A stretch of DNA of 64,000 nt from Megalobrama amblycephala (GCF_018812025.1 NC_063052.1:30767951-30831950), one strand, 5' to 3'; positions 22,953 to 36,298 are shown, counted from the first letter of the stretch. Made by a program: numbers and translations. Notes: a model not told the origin generated them from the letters alone.

Positions 22953-23684
22953 CCTTAGTTCAAACACCTTTAAAACAGAGTCAGCTGATTTGATGACCTG
23001 CACATACATTAAGTGTATGGAGCTCTAATGGTCTTCAAGAGTACTTCCCTCTCTCTACGAACACTGGCAGTAAATCCCGCAGCGAGAGGACTGGCCCCAA
23101 ACCATTCATCACATCTAATCTCATAGTACAAAAGGTTCACAGGCTCTTATCGCTAGTTATGAAAAAAACAGAATGGTCTCAGGCCAAACACAGAGATGGT
23201 TATCTATCTGGAGGACGGCCAGCTCCTACACGTGTGCACTCACATTCATAACTCTCATCGCGTCTTCCTGTTCTCGATTAGCGTTTATTAAAGGTGGGCG
23301 CTGCTTTAGGATCAGCCCTCCCAGAGCTAAACTTTTGGCACAGGCTGTGGGAAAACTGATCCAGTGTATCCCTGTTAAAATAAACGTTTCTCTTTTTCTA
23401 TCCCTGCTTTCCCCTGGGATGATGAGACGGTGATGCCCCAAACCACCCAATCCCCAAATCCCCATCAACTCCCTCAGGGAACAACAAAACACTACTGGCG
23501 GAAGTTTTCAGATATATCGTAACTTTAAAATGGAAAACAAAGACAAACACCAATTTGCATTATTAGTTGAATCTTGTTAAGATCTGTAATATGATTCAAA
23601 GACTTTTTACTGCATTGTAAAACCCAACAAGTTAGGCTAACTCTTTTCAGTTGAGGAAACCGATTACCTCAATCCGTTTAAAGT
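22953..23684. other. Unique-looking non-coding stretch in pdgfrb intron 1
   Basis: No repeat, splice-bordered exon or supported reading frame was recognised. It is more GC-balanced than its surroundings and could hold conserved regulatory sequence, which only cross-species alignment would show. Confidence 0.3.
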
Positions 23685-23800
23685 GTTAATTCACACAAAA
23701 ATAAAAGCTCTGTCATCATAACTCACCCTCATGTTGTTGAAGATATTTGTGTGATTTCCAACATGAGATGCAGAAAAAAAAGAAGAAGATAAAAGCAAAG
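23685..23800. repeat. Truncated MITE, AGTTCACCC family
   Basis: GTTAATTCACACAAAAATAA and CATCATAACTCACCCTCATG match the left part of the element at 14547-14899. The right half is missing. Confidence 0.6.
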
Positions 23801-23981
23801 CATTCCAAGCATTGTTTCGCACTTTCCAGAACAACATCCACTCCCCATTTCAAGCTGTTTTATTAAAAAGAATGTTTCGGCTGTTTTATTAAAAAAATTA
23901 TTTTGTTTTGTTTTGTTTTGGGGTTTTTTTGTTGTTGTTTTTTTGCCAAACCTAAACCTAAACTTAAACTTGCCCTGATGT

Positions 23982-24548
23982 TTAAAAGTGGACCTATTAT
24001 GCCCTTTTCCAAAGTCTTGATTTTGTTTTTGGGCTCTATTAGAATAGGTTTTAATGCTTGAATGTTCAATAAAACACATTATTTTTCATATATTTGACAG
24101 CTCCTCTCTTCCCAATCTGTCAGTAATGCACTGTTTAGTTCATGTCTACATTAAACCCCTCCTTCCGAAAAACGCAATCGGCTGGACCAGTGTGTTGTGA
24201 TTGGTCAAGCGCTTTGATCATGATTCTGAAATGTCACGGCCCTTACCATAACCACAAATTTCAACACACTACCAACTAACTCAACCAGGCCTTGCCCCAG
24301 TTTTTTTGCATATGCCTTGGATGGGAATTATTTAAATGAGGAATATTGTGACGTGTTCATTCCGGAACTCAAGACTACAATCGAGGCATTTCAGGGAGTT
24401 TAGAAACAGAGTGCACTGATATAGAGAATAACTTCCGCTGGAGTGACTTTGTGCTTTGTCAATTTGCAGACCTTTTTCATGCTCAAACAGCAACATTACA
24501 CACTAAAGCAAGTTGAAAATGTAAAAAAGCATAATAGGACCTAATTAA
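23982..24548. mobile_element. TTAA-flanked MITE, GACCTATTATGC family
   Basis: Left end TTAAAAGTGGACCTATTATG and right end CATAATAGGACCTAATTAA are inverted repeats with TTAA at both outer edges. The 567-bp interior has no open frame of note. Confidence 0.78.
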
Positions 24549-25009
24549 GAAAAAGATAACCACACACACTAAATGAAATGGAAAAAACAACAACACTCAA
24601 TTACTTGCACAACAACGCCACAGGAAATGGTTCAGCACAAACTCAAAACATTGAGGGAAAACTAGAAACAAAGACCAGAGATGGGGATTGTTGTCATTTC
24701 TGAGATGAGTGGATGAACTGTAACTGTATTTTATTTCTACAGCATGTACTGCTTTTCTACTACTGCATGTTTTCTTTTTTCTACAGACTGTTTCATCAAA
24801 ACCTCACATCTATCTTGAAGCCCATTCACTTTGTTCATCCAACACTGTCCGTCTCTTTCATGGTTATTGGTTAGTTTGGTTTCCCACTACCTAAAACCAC
24901 AAGAGACCAGCAAGATATTTTCCAATCACCCTCTTATACTCAACTTCGGTCAACCCTAAGTAGGCCTAATGTCTACTACTCAAGTAAGCTGATCTCATCT
25001 TCTACATAC

Positions 25010-25200
25010 ACTCTTAAATAAAGGTTCTGTGGGGTTCTGTATAGAACCCTAGGGTTCTTGACTCAATTTTAAAGAAAGCTTTATGTCACAAAAGTTCTAT
25101 ATAAAGAGAAATGTCTTTAATGATTGCATAATACTTTCATGTTTAATGGGTTATGGGTTATTATAAAGATTCTGAGATACAGAAGATTTGTATCAAGCAG
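25010..25200 (+). repeat. MITE-like repeat, AGAACC family, copy 1
   Basis: TGTATAGAACCCTAGGGTTC, TTCTTGACTCAATTTTAA and GTTCTATATAAAGAGAAATG occur in this order. A second copy is at 56150-56320 and an inverted one at 61725-61985. Confidence 0.65.
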
Positions 25201-25985
25201 AGAATATTTGTAAGCAGAGAGTGAAAATGAAAATTTGAGAAAGAGATTTTGTGTCTCTTAAATATATAATGGTACTAAATGATTTGCATATTTATGTACC
25301 ATGGTAATTAGATGGCACCCTAAGGTATTTCAAAAAATAGCAAAAACATTGGTAATAATATGGTACTTTTTTGCCAGTGTGATGAGGTTAATGATATTGG
25401 AATGAAACAAAAGTAAATAAATGCAGTGAATAATTGAATAATTAAAAGTGAATAATTACAGTTACTTCTGATGTAATTGCAACACTGCACTGACTCCATA
25501 AAACAATTCTATATAAAAGAATAGTGGATTTAACATCAAAATTTAACGTGAATTTAATGTTAAATTGTATGTTTTAATGTAACCTTCCACCTTTAAATAC
25601 TTTGGTCAGTTCAAGAATAATTTAAGCAATTTTATATTATTATTTACAAGTTTCATGTCTATCCTTGTATTGTTTCAACTGGTTTAAGTTGATATTTGAT
25701 TTAGAAAGTAATAAGTAATGCAATACTTTTTAGAAAAAGTAATTAGTACAATAATCTTATTATACTGTTGAATATGTAATTAATAGCTTGTAATTAATTG
25801 TAATTAATTACCCAAAACTCAGTACAATGAAGCATTTTGATAAATTAACAATAAAGCAGTGCATGGATCCATTTTGGTAAACAGTTTCTATGTCTAAACA
25901 AAATCTCTGCATTGTCATCTCATAATTACGGTAATTCTGACAAGAGAATCAGTGAGCTGCCAGGTTTTCATGCCGTATTGATGTA

Positions 25986-26883
25986 CACTGTAAAAAACAT
26001 ATTTTTCGAAGTTGTATGTAAAACAAATTTTTGAAATACGTTTTACCACTCTAAGCCCGAATAAGTTGGCAAAACTCAAAATTTGAGGCGATCAAAATGC
26101 CTCAAAATTTTTAAGTTAAGAAATTCAAAGTTCAAGTAAGCAGAACTGGCAGATTTTTATTTTGTACTCATAAATTTGAACTGTTCTTAACTTGAAATGT
26201 TTGACTACACTATTTCATACATTTAACTTAAAACTTTCATGTAACACCAATGTGAACATTTTTATAAGTGTAAACTTAACTAGCTATAACAAGTTAATTC
26301 AGAAAATGCTAACTTGCTAATTTGCTAACATGTTAACAAAAGCATGGTATATTGCTGAATGAGTGCAGAAATATAAAGCATTTAACATACTTGCTCTCAA
26401 ACCAAGCTGCATGCACCACTTGTCACCATGATGGTAATGCTCCAAAAACCCACATTAGAAGAAACTCTTCTAAATTAATTCAAAACAATAATCACTACTA
26501 AATCTCCCACTTAACATTAGTCTTGCACAAAAATAAAAAATGAATATAACACTTAATTTAAGCATTTACTCTCCCTTGAGTGCCATGGGCAAAGCATGCT
26601 GGGGAAATTCCATTTCTATTTCTAAATTCCAGAAATTAGAAATAGAAATTCCAGCCCAGTTTCAGTTAAACTTAGTTCTTCTAAATTAAAAGAAATGAGT
26701 TTAAAAAAAAAAAACCTCAAAACATTTCAGTTTACTTAAAATATATAAGTTCTGTGAACTTGAAATAATAAAAAAAAAAGTGCTAAATACTTTAAAAAAA
26801 GTTAATTTGACTGAACTAATTAGTTGAATTTAAGTTTGTCCTACTCAAACCAATTAATTATTTTGAGCATTAGGATTTACAGT
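25986..26883. mobile_element. Possible nonautonomous DNA element (ACTGTAAAAAA ends)
   Basis: The left edge CACTGTAAAAAACAT and the right edge GGATTTACAGT are loosely inverted, a pattern common in fish hAT-type repeats. The interior is AT-rich with AACTTGAAATG/ACTTAAAACTTTC motifs. Boundaries are uncertain. Confidence 0.4.
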
Positions 26884-27189
26884 ACTTCCAAATTTCACGT
26901 TTAATTCAATGCATTACTTGTCATTTCTTTTTCATTTGTGAAATTAACAATTTCTGAGTGAAAAATATTTCTACACCCAATTTTTTCCGGTGTATATGCT
27001 GACAGCGTGTCTGAGGTTTCAGGCTGCTGGTTTGTAAAAGCATCAGTGAGGAGTGCAGAAATAAGTGTGGTGAGAAGCAGCAGCGAGTACGTTTCATGTG
27101 GGAGGCAGCATCACTCACATTAACCGTTCTCTCCTCTCAACTCATTAAGGATGAATTGTAATGGAAAAAAAGCATTTAGAAGCATCCCA

Positions 27190-27530
27190 CATTAAACAGG
27201 CGACTCCACAAGTTAAAGTTCGCCTCGTTTTTCTCCCGGTTTCTCGTAATTCTCCAAAGCACTGCAGAATTTTGACTTTATGGCCATGTTTATAACTTTT
27301 CGGGCAGACTTCGAGTGACTCGGAGCCAGAGAGATGTCATCAGAGAATGCCAGAATGTTCCATTCCGGATGCAGAGGAACAGGGAAAAACTGCAGCCTGA
27401 AGCTATTGGCCACATCTGGAGTTTCAGACCCTTTCCAAAACACAGCCGTTGAAGCCATTAAGGGCGCGATGAAGCACTACGACACAACGTCTACCTGCGT
27501 CAGTAGCTCAGTGTGTTTTTGACTGACACG
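27190..27530. other. Unique-looking non-coding stretch in pdgfrb intron 1
   Basis: GC-balanced sequence without recognised repeats, between an AT-rich element and the hAT copy at 27652. Short overlapping frames on both strands have no recognised domain or splice context. Confidence 0.3.
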
Positions 27531-27651
27531 AGAGTATTTGTAAATGTAATAAAAATTGCTATGCATATGATTTGCAAATTAAATTAAATTAAATTAAATT
27601 AAATTCCCTCAAGTAGTTGAGGACACTAAAGACTTAGCCATCAGGGTTTAG

Positions 27652-28753
27652 TAGGGGTGTGATGGGACAGTTAGCTCATGAGACGAGACATAAGACTGGG
27701 TTCACGAGAACGAGATGAGATTTTTTACACAATATTTTTAAGAAATCCTCAATGACGAAATACATGACTAGAAAAATAGTCTGCAGGTGCATTTTGAAAC
27801 TAATCATTGTGTAATGGGTGTCATTTCAGTTCAACTTTCTGAGTATGAATTATCATATGCAGTAAAAGACAACAATGCTCAAGCACTGTAAAAGGTTTTG
27901 CCACAAACTCAACTGACTGGCTTCTCTCCTGTATGATTTCAGTCTCTTCAGACTTTAGAACTGTACATAAATTATGAGCCTCTAAACCTTTTGACCTCCT
28001 AACTGAACTCCTTTCCACAAATTGATCACAGAAATATAAACAGTATAAATAAAAATGAATAACACAGTTCTCTTAGTCTTATTAAGTGCAAACAATAAGT
28101 GCAACCATAATCAAAGTACTCTCTCAATATTGCAAATAGAACAACAAGTGCAAATAGAGACCAAATTTTTCTTCAAGCATGATACAGAGATGAGAGGTGG
28201 TTACAACACAGCCCAGCCTAAGATAGCTTTCATATTGGGATATTTGCATGCATCAGGGAGCCGCTCTCAAAGTGCAAGCTATTGAAATCGTGTTTGAATG
28301 CGCACTTGTGTTTTACTTTCATGACTGCACTATTTACACTGTAAACAGGGAGCGGCGGTGTTGAGCGCGCATTCTACAAGATAGGCCATTTATCAGACAC
28401 TTGGGCTCTGTTGTGCAACGAATCCTCTGCCATGGTCTTGTCAGTCACTTACTCTCGTCATGTGATCAGTGAACTCTGCTTCCTGCAGCACTACGCACGG
28501 CTCTCGTGTTGGAAGAGCTGGATGGGATTGAAACGACCGTTATCTAACTCAATTAAATTCTAAATTTAATTTCTATAAAAAGCAAAACGACAGTGCAGGC
28601 ATAATGTAAACGTAGCGGTGGCATAGTCTATCCTAATTTCACCCTCACACTCCATCATAGCGATATCGTGAGACAGCTTTTCACGTCGATGAGAAATCTT
28701 GTCACATTTCAATCTCGCGAGATCTCGTGGCACAAGATCTCGTCAAACCTCTA
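27652..28753. mobile_element. hAT-like element, 1.1 kb, perfect 8-bp target duplication
   Basis: Ends TAGGGGTGTGATG and CGTCAAACCTCTA are imperfect inverted repeats. GGGTTTAG flanks both sides (27644-27651 and 28754-28761). The right end has a run of GAGATCTCGTG-type motifs (TCTCGCGAGATCTCGTGG). No transposase domain was recognised, so it is probably nonautonomous. Confidence 0.8.
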
Positions 28754-28998
28754 GGGTTTAGCAAACTACAGAATTGAGGAACCGACTCCTTTTCAGTTCA
28801 TGAGTGTACATTTAAATTGAACCGGCAACAACGCACTGGAAGTTGAATTGGGATGACAGGAAGAAGAATTTTCTGAACTGCAATTCAACACAGCTAATGC
28901 ATTCTGGAAAATGAAGTGTTCTATTTATACATTCATTGTATCATTTCAAACAGTGTCAGAATGAAGGTTGAAAATAATCGTTTTTCTGCATTTACATG

Positions 28999-29002
<4 letters not shown>

Positions 29003-29060
<58 letters not shown>
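29003..29060. repeat. (GT)n microsatellite
   Basis: About 28 GT units, directly upstream of the retroposon fragment at 29120. Confidence 0.97.
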
Positions 29061-29064
<4 letters not shown>

Positions 29065-29119
29065 TGTATGTGTAAAAAAAACTTTATTACCATTTTTACC
29101 ATTGTTACCTTTATTACCA

Positions 29120-29486
29120 TTATAAGTATCTATTTGACCTACTCTACTCGTACTCTCCTGCCCGGTCCCTCAGATCATCCGAGCTTGGTCTTTTGTCCAT
29201 TCCTCATTTTCGGCTGTCCACTGTTGGTGGTAGGTCATTTAGTGTTAATCCTCCTGAATTATGGAATTGGCTACCCCTTACACTTTGTAATATATCATCT
29301 TTGCCTACCTTCAAGATTCAGCTAAAAACGTATTTTTTCAATATGTATTTTGGATAATGTGGCTATTATCTTGCCTTATGTGTTTGTATTGTGTATGTGG
29401 AAGTGCAAATATATTGTATAGCACTATGTGAAGCGACCTTAAGCTATGGAAAGGCGCTATATAAATAAAACTTCTTCTTCTTCTTC
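29120..29486 (+). mobile_element. LINE-type retroposon, 5'-truncated 3' end
   Basis: The segment resembles the C-terminal end of a fish L2-type reverse transcriptase ORF: remnants equivalent to PPLVVGH...NYGIGYPL...LPSRFS in shifting frames. It then has a 3' untranslated part ending GGAAAGGCGCTATATAAATA and a (CTT)n tail. Non-functional. Confidence 0.65.
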
Positions 29487-30304
29487 TTTAAGGAACACAT
29501 TAAAATAATTTTAAAAAATCCATTCCTTTAAATAATGATAAAAACGAAAACCAACTCACACATAGTCTCAGCAGACCTGCAGGATTTTCTTCTTTCCACA
29601 AAGGTGATTATTCAAAATTGCTGAATGAGGAGCTCCAAAGTTTTCAATTCATAGCATGTAAAATATATAAAGTAGAGACATCACTCTCTAACAATCACAT
29701 GACTGAACTACCAGTTACCCATTTACTGTATCTTTTAAGGACTGATTTTGCAGTTTATGTCAGTTTCACACTTCCTTCTCATACATCGGACAAGTTGTGA
29801 AATAAAAAAAAAAAGGTGTTACTAGCCTTGCAAAATCCAAACCACTGTTTTGAGCCATTTCTCAATCTGCTGCTCACAGTAGATTTGTATTTTAGTGTTT
29901 GGAAGTGAGTGAAAATTAAAATTTAGGAAAGAGATTGTGAAGGTGGATAAATGTTTCATGCATGTTTGAAATATATCCATTTATCTGTCATTCTAACTTT
30001 CAGATCAATCAGTTTGTCTTGACACACTTTCCTTTTTTAGTTAAAAAAATAGTTATATGATATATATTTCTTTTTATTTTACTGTAATTCTACTTCCTTT
30101 CATTCAAATTATAATTGCAATTTCAATTCAAATTCAATTTAAATTAATGAACTGAAATGCAAGACATTCTCAATTCAATTCCAAAAGATGTACAACTGTG
30201 TTTGCCCCAACATCTTTACAAAAAAAAACTACAATTTTACATTTTCTTAAAAAAAAATATACACCTAAATCAACTGACAATCAACTAACTCACCATCATG
30301 ATGC

Positions 30305-30395
30305 TAAACTTTTGTGGGTGGTTGCTAGGGAGTTGTTAGGGAGTTTCTAAGGTGTTCTGAGTGGTCGTTAGGTAGTTTCAAATGATCTTGTCTGA
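30305..30395. repeat. Fragment of the GGTGGTTGC repeat
   Basis: GGGTGGTTGCTAGGGAGTTG and AAGGTGTTCTGAGTGGTCG match the 80-bp unit of 18001-18812. Confidence 0.7.
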
Positions 30396-31324
30396 AATTA
30401 ATCCTGCACTCAAGTCTCAGTGATCTTCTGGTCTGTAGATGTGGTTCACATCTGTCTTTCAGTGGGCACCTGTAGGATTTTTTCACCTGTTTTATGGTCC
30501 ATCAGGTGAAAATGTTTTATTACTTAGAAAAAAAAAGTACAAAACACCAACCGTAACTATGATCAACAAGTGAAGCTTGCCTTAGTAAACACCACTAAAC
30601 AATGACTCAAAAAGCTAAAGATGGAATGACTCTGACAGATAAAACAGTCCACCATCACAGTCAAAAACATGAACTCATCAAACCAAACCCTGTCCCTCCA
30701 AACAATCTGTCAAACACCCCCACATTAGAAAGACTCAAAGAGAGAGACAGCTTTAAATGATTACAGCTCAAACTCGGACTCACAGTTCAACCAGCCTGCT
30801 ATCAGAGTGACAGAGAAGGAAAGGAAATGAAGGATGAGGAAGTGGCGGTAGCATTCCTGTGGTGATTGAGGGATGATGAGCGCAAGACCAGAAACACACT
30901 CGACAGAAGTACACAGACACGAATGCCTGTTCAACAATCTGCAAGTGTGCGATCTCATAATATTTAATGTGCATTACTAGCTATGTTACATCAACGTAAA
31001 AAAAAAACCTGGATGGAAATGAACACATGGAATGGAAACTGTGCTTTATTTGCAAATGGTTTATGTGACTTTTTCAAGTTTAATTTGCATGTTTGGTTAA
31101 AACATAGCTATTGCATTATTGTCACAGTAGGAAAATTTAGAACTCAAGAGGGTGATAATGTTTCCTGTGGCTTTAAACCGAATGTTTTATTGTTCAGAAA
31201 GATAGACATAAACATGTCAACTTTGCTATGACTGTGGTAGTTTGTAAACTGACTGTAGAATTTCAAACACATTTATAGTGCTCCTTGTGGCAACACTAAG
31301 ACTGCAAGACAATGCAACTTGAAA

Positions 31325-31510
31325 CTTGACGTAAGACTTTCGTTCATCTTCGGAAAACAAACTAAGATCTTTATGATCTCTCAGGCTTCATTAAAAAGAT
31401 CTTCACTTGTGTTTTGAAGATGAACGAAAGTCTTACAGGTTTGGAACGACATGAAGCTGAGTAATTCATGACAGAATTTTTATTTTTGGATGAACTAACC
31501 CTTTTGATGC
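31325..31510. repeat. Partial MITE, AGTTCACCC family
   Basis: Contains CAGGTTTGGAACGACATGAA and ends TTTGGATGAACTAACCCTTT, the right part of the TTAA-flanked family. An internal inverted pair (AAGACTTTCGTTCATCTTC and GAAGATGAACGAAAGTCTTA) makes a stem of about 19 bp with an 80-bp loop. Confidence 0.65.
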
Positions 31511-31688
31511 AATGCACGAAATCAAATTTGTGTAGCTATAAGCATTTGCATTCGCATAGAAATATCCCCAAAGCTCTGCTGGACTGATCTCTACAATCAA
31601 CAGAGGTGGACATGGAAACTTTGCATTTCTGTAAAATGACTAAAACACAACGCAAACAGTCATGCACGCAAACATGCCAATGCAAACA

Positions 31689-31689
31689 A

Positions 31690-31716
<27 letters not shown>
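31689..31716. repeat. (CA)n microsatellite
   Basis: About 12 CA units. Confidence 0.9.
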
Positions 31717-31723
<7 letters not shown>

Positions 31724-32099
31724 AGTGTTCTGTCTTTCCTAAAGAGAACTAGTTATCTAAAGAAGGTCTAATAATATTTTCTTTGGTCTGTTAAGCCAGT
31801 TTTCCCAGTCGAACCCAACACTGTCTCCCTGTGTGTCTGTTTGACTTGGACTGAGTGCAGAGAGACAGACAGAAATTCAGCTCATTTAGATTAATGAAGA
31901 CAGCATCATCTGTCTTTCTTTCTGCATTCTTGTAATAGCCGTTGGTCATCGTTATTTCTGTGTGCTGTAATCTTGGTGGTCATTAACCGCAGGATGCAGC
32001 AGATTAAACAGACACTTGAGTGAACGAGTGAAGGAACTTCACCCTGATGAAAGAAGGAAAACTTCTGCTTGAGTGCCGAAGGAGACTAAAATCTGAATT

Positions 32100-32310
32100 A
32101 TACCAATGTTTCTTTGCCATTTACCATGGTAATATCTTAATATTATTTTTTAATGGACATTTACCATGGTAATACTGTAGTTTTTAAGACACAGTACCAT
32201 ATTAATACCTTGAGTTTTGGACAATTAGCAAGAAAATAAAATGGAAAACCATGAAATGGTTTTTAAGATATGATACCATGGTAATACCATGATAGATGAT
32301 ATTGGTCCCA
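32100..32310. repeat. ACCATGGTAATACC repeat fragment
   Basis: TTACCATGGTAATATC, TTACCATGGTAATACTG and ATACCATGGTAATACCATG recur, related to the large array in cdx1 intron 1 (51140-52850). Confidence 0.65.
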
Positions 32311-32479
32311 CCTGCAAACTCATTTCATTCTTAATGATTACCAATTAATTACTTATAGTGACTTCGGAGAAGAGGATGTTAACAGGACAAAAGGGTAAAT
32401 AAATTCATAAACTTATAAAAAACTTTTTCTTTTTTTTTTAGATTAGATTCAATTTCATTGTCATTGTGCAGAATACAAG

Positions 32480-32968
32480 AGCCAATGAATGAATGACTGA
32501 CCAAATGAATGAATGACCGAATTAATTAAAGACAGAGTGAATTAATTACCAAATGAACTAATTAATGACAGAATGACCGAATAAATGCATTAATGACTGA
32601 ATGAATTAATGAATTAAAAACCGAATGAATGAATAACCAAATGAACTAATTAATGATCAAATGAATGAATGATTGAATAAATGCATTAATGACTGAATGA
32701 ATTAATGAATTAATAACCGAATGAATGAATAACCAAATGAACTAATTAATGATCAAATGAATAAATGATTGAATAAATGCATTAATTAATGACTGAATGA
32801 ATTAATGAATTAATAACCGAATGAATGAATAACCAAATGAACTAATTAATGATCAAATGAATGAATGATTGAATAAATGCATTAATTAATGACTGAATGA
32901 ATGAATGACAGAATGAATGAATGAATGAATGAATGCATTAATTAATTACTGAATGAATTAATGAATTA
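32480..32968. repeat. (GAAT)n array, left part
   Basis: GAATGAATGACCGAATTAAT-type units with a longer module containing AACCAAATGAACTAATTAAT, repeated about every 105-115 bp (near 32550, 32635, 32730, 32830). The array continues at 34289 beyond an inserted element. Confidence 0.88.
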
Positions 32969-34288
32969 CAGTTTTTTTTTATTCGCTTTGGTACTATTTT
33001 CACAAGTAAGGTGTACATTTTCAAAACTCTTAGTACTAATATCACAACAGATCATCAAAAGTGCATGTTTTTCAAACATTTCAGCATATTTTCAATTGTT
33101 TTAGTACAATACGCAAAATCACAAAGTATCCTTTTCACTACACAAAATAAGTGTTTCATCTATATAAATGTTTCATTTGCAGTAACTGCCTTTCATAATG
33201 CTATTACTATAAAAATTTTGATTTGCATCTCTTTTCCTTCGGTTTAATACATTTGTCTATTATTTAATCCAACTGAACTTAAAGGTTAATCAATGGATCA
33301 TTTGGTACACCTATAGATATCTATAGATATTGATTCTATAGGCAGTTTCTATAGAATTTGTTTGCAATTTTGGATATGGATAATCAAATGTAATTAATTA
33401 TAAGCAATTTATCTTAGATGATGACCACAATTTTCAAAGTGTGTGTGTGGTCCTGCAACACTGCATTGTGAACCAAATGTTCCAACAAGGATGGTAATAC
33501 CAGTAATTTTAGACCTTGTTTGGACTTTTTTTTTTTTTTTGGTCCCCATGAGGAAAACAGCTTATAAATCAAATGAAATTATATTTTTATAAAATGTAAA
33601 AATGCAGAAAGTTTTCTGTGATAGGTACGTTTAGGGGTAGGGTTAGTGTAGGGGATAGAATATACAGTTTGTACAGTATAAAAACCATTACGCCTATGGA
33701 GAGTCCCCGTAAACCACATATACCAACGTAACGTCTATAAGATCAGTTATAGATTCAGTCATATGGTACAGTGAGAACATTTACTGTATTGGCAGCAAAC
33801 ACTGTTCTGCATAAAACCTCATGACTGTGTCATACTTCACACCTTTTGATAACACACTGAATAGATACTATTACAAACTTGAAGGATTTTCTGTCAATTA
33901 TGTAATTTAGGTAATGTAAGTGTATTTTCTAATTGTGGCATCTGTAACCTGTGTAAATGTTTCAGCAACAAGGGCGATTTGAAACATGTATCTTGCATTG
34001 TTTGCTATTGAATTAACTGATTGTTAAAAGTACTAAACTGAAAGAAGATCATACTGTTGTGTTTCGGTGATTAAACCAAATGTTCTCATTACATATTACA
34101 ATGATCTTGTGTTTGAAACAGTGATTATGTAAAATGAAACTTGTACAGCTAGAATGAAAGCATGAGATCAGGCTTTGAAAGAATGACTAGCTGTGTTACA
34201 AGTGTGATCAGTTTGGATTTTTGTACTAAGAGTTTTGAAAATGTACACCTTACTTGTGAAAATAGTATCAAAGCGAATAAAAAAGCTG
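32969..34288. mobile_element. TA-flanked inverted-repeat transposon inserted in the (GAAT)n array
   Basis: Ends CAGTTTTTTTTTATTCGCTT and AAGCGAATAAAAAAGCTG are inverted, and the match continues for about 60 bp through ACTATTTTCACAAGTAAGG and GTACATTTTCAAAACTCTTA. TA flanks both sides. No transposase frame is present in the 1320 bp. It carries a second repeat at 33480-33735. Confidence 0.8.
33480..33735 (-). repeat. Interspersed repeat nested in the TA-flanked element
   Basis: Contains ATGCAGAAAGTTTTCTGTGA, TTTAGGGGTAGGGTTAGTG and AAAACCATTACGCCTATGG. The inverse is at 45145-45300 (CATAGGCGTAATGGTTTTTA and ACCCCTACCCCTAAACCTAA), so two copies in opposite orientation are present. Confidence 0.7.
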
Positions 34289-34890
34289 TAATGACTGAAT
34301 GAATGAATGAATGAATGAATGACCGTCTGAATGAATGACCAAACGAATTAATGAATGAATGACAGACTGAATGAATTCATTAATGGCCGAATGAATGAAT
34401 GAATGATTGAATGAATGAATGACAGAATGAATGAATGAGTGAATGACAGAATGAATGAATGAATTAATGACCGAATGAATGAATGAATGACAGAATGAAT
34501 TAATGACCGAATGAATGAATGAATGAATGAATGACAGAATGAATTAATTAATGACCGAATGAATGAATGAATGACAGAATGAATGAATGACAGAATAAAT
34601 GAATTAATTAATGACCAAATGAATGAATGACTGAATGAATGACCGACTGAATTAATGACCAAATGAATGACCTGAAAAAATAATGACCGAATGAATGAAT
34701 AACCGAATGACTGAATGAATGACTGACTGAATGAATAAATTACCGAATGAATGAATGACTGAATGAATGAATAATAGTTTTTTTTTTAGATTAGATTCAA
34801 CTTTGTCATTGTGCAAAGCCAATTAAATGTAGTGCAAAATTCAGAATTAGATAATAGCACTGAATTTAATGAATGAATGAATGAATTTTA
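34289..34890. repeat. (GAAT)n array, right part
   Basis: GAATGAATGACAGAATGAAT-type units to about 34760, then fading. Same composition as 32480-32968, consistent with one original array interrupted by a transposon. Confidence 0.88.
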
Positions 34891-34969
34891 AAATATTTAA
34901 AAGCTTAACATGGGACAAATGCTGCAAATTAACTATTATCTAGAGGCATATACATAGTTTATCTGCAGC

Positions 34970-35600
34970 TTAGTTGATCAGTATTACTATTCTGTATTGT
35001 ATCTTTGAAGCAATCAAAGATGTACTTTCTGAAATGTGTTTTGTGTGTTTTGTGATTCAGCACAGCAGATCATGTCGGCACACGGGGGTCTTTGCGGTTC
35101 TGCCTGACCCTGTTCATGAGCTCCACTCATCCGCTGCTAATGGGGAGCACATTTTTCATGGGACTGGTATGCAGCCCAGATGAGGGGGGTCAGGAAACAG
35201 CTGGTGACGCAGCAGTCATAGAGCGATCCATCCGCCCCAACAACTCGATTTCACTCCTGACAGTCCTATCGCAGATATCGCATTCACTCATGCCTTACTC
35301 ACACGCATGACTAATAACAGCCTGTTCTGGAGGAACTGGACAGAAACTCCTCATGACACAACAATGAGTTGAATGAGAACCGCATGAGTAATGGGACTTT
35401 CTAGTACGCCGTGCCATGAAGGTACTGCACCAGCGCATTAGCATACGAGAGCTTTGGAAACTGAGATCAGCTGTTGAACATCTGTGTGACTTACAGCCCA
35501 GACTGATCGAAATATATACAAAATCCTTCGCTTCAGATAACTGTCAGTGCCAATGAACTACAGCCGGCTTCTACAAATGTTTGGGTTGTAGTGCAAAATC
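34970..35600. other. Unique-looking non-coding stretch
   Basis: No recognised repeat. Short frames (for example near 35092-35310) have no domain or splice support. GC content is higher than the surroundings. Nothing further can be supported. Confidence 0.3.
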
Positions 35601-35745
35601 ATTCATGCACAAAACATTTTGTAAACACTGTATACCTTATTTCAATAATGCCATTTTTATAATTCTCCAACTATTTTACAACTATAAATATATATCCTGG
35701 ATAAATGCATGGATGGATGAATGCAGACAGTACATATATATATAG

Positions 35746-35851
<106 letters not shown>

Positions 35852-36298
35852 GATGGTGGTGGTGAGATGTAAGGTGTGGCTTTTCATGTGGTTAACATGA
35901 TCCAAATACTATGGAAGATCAAATTTAACCCTATAAAATTTACCCTTTAAAAGATGAGTTACACTTTTTACAGATGTTCCTGTTTTTGTTAATGAACAAG
36001 TATTTACATCTGCATCCTAATTTAAGATACTGCTACTGTCAACTCAAGCTACTGACAGAAAATGTGTAATATTTATTTGTGAAATGTTGACCTGTTTGGC
36101 AAGTGTTTTTCATGTTCTGATAATAAAACCACAATTATCTGTTCCACAACTTTCACTCAGGAGCAAAAATCTGCCTTTAAACTTGAAATAAATAAAGATC
36201 GGACATTTATTGTGATAATTATCAATATCGACTGATATGAACAACTTTCTTGGCCATGTCGTATGTCTTTTTTTGGCCATATAGCAACACACTGTATA

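Noticed and set aside
28916..29325. Cys/Val-rich protein gene
   Set aside because: The Cys/Val part is a translated (GT)n run and the rest is a broken retroposon tail.
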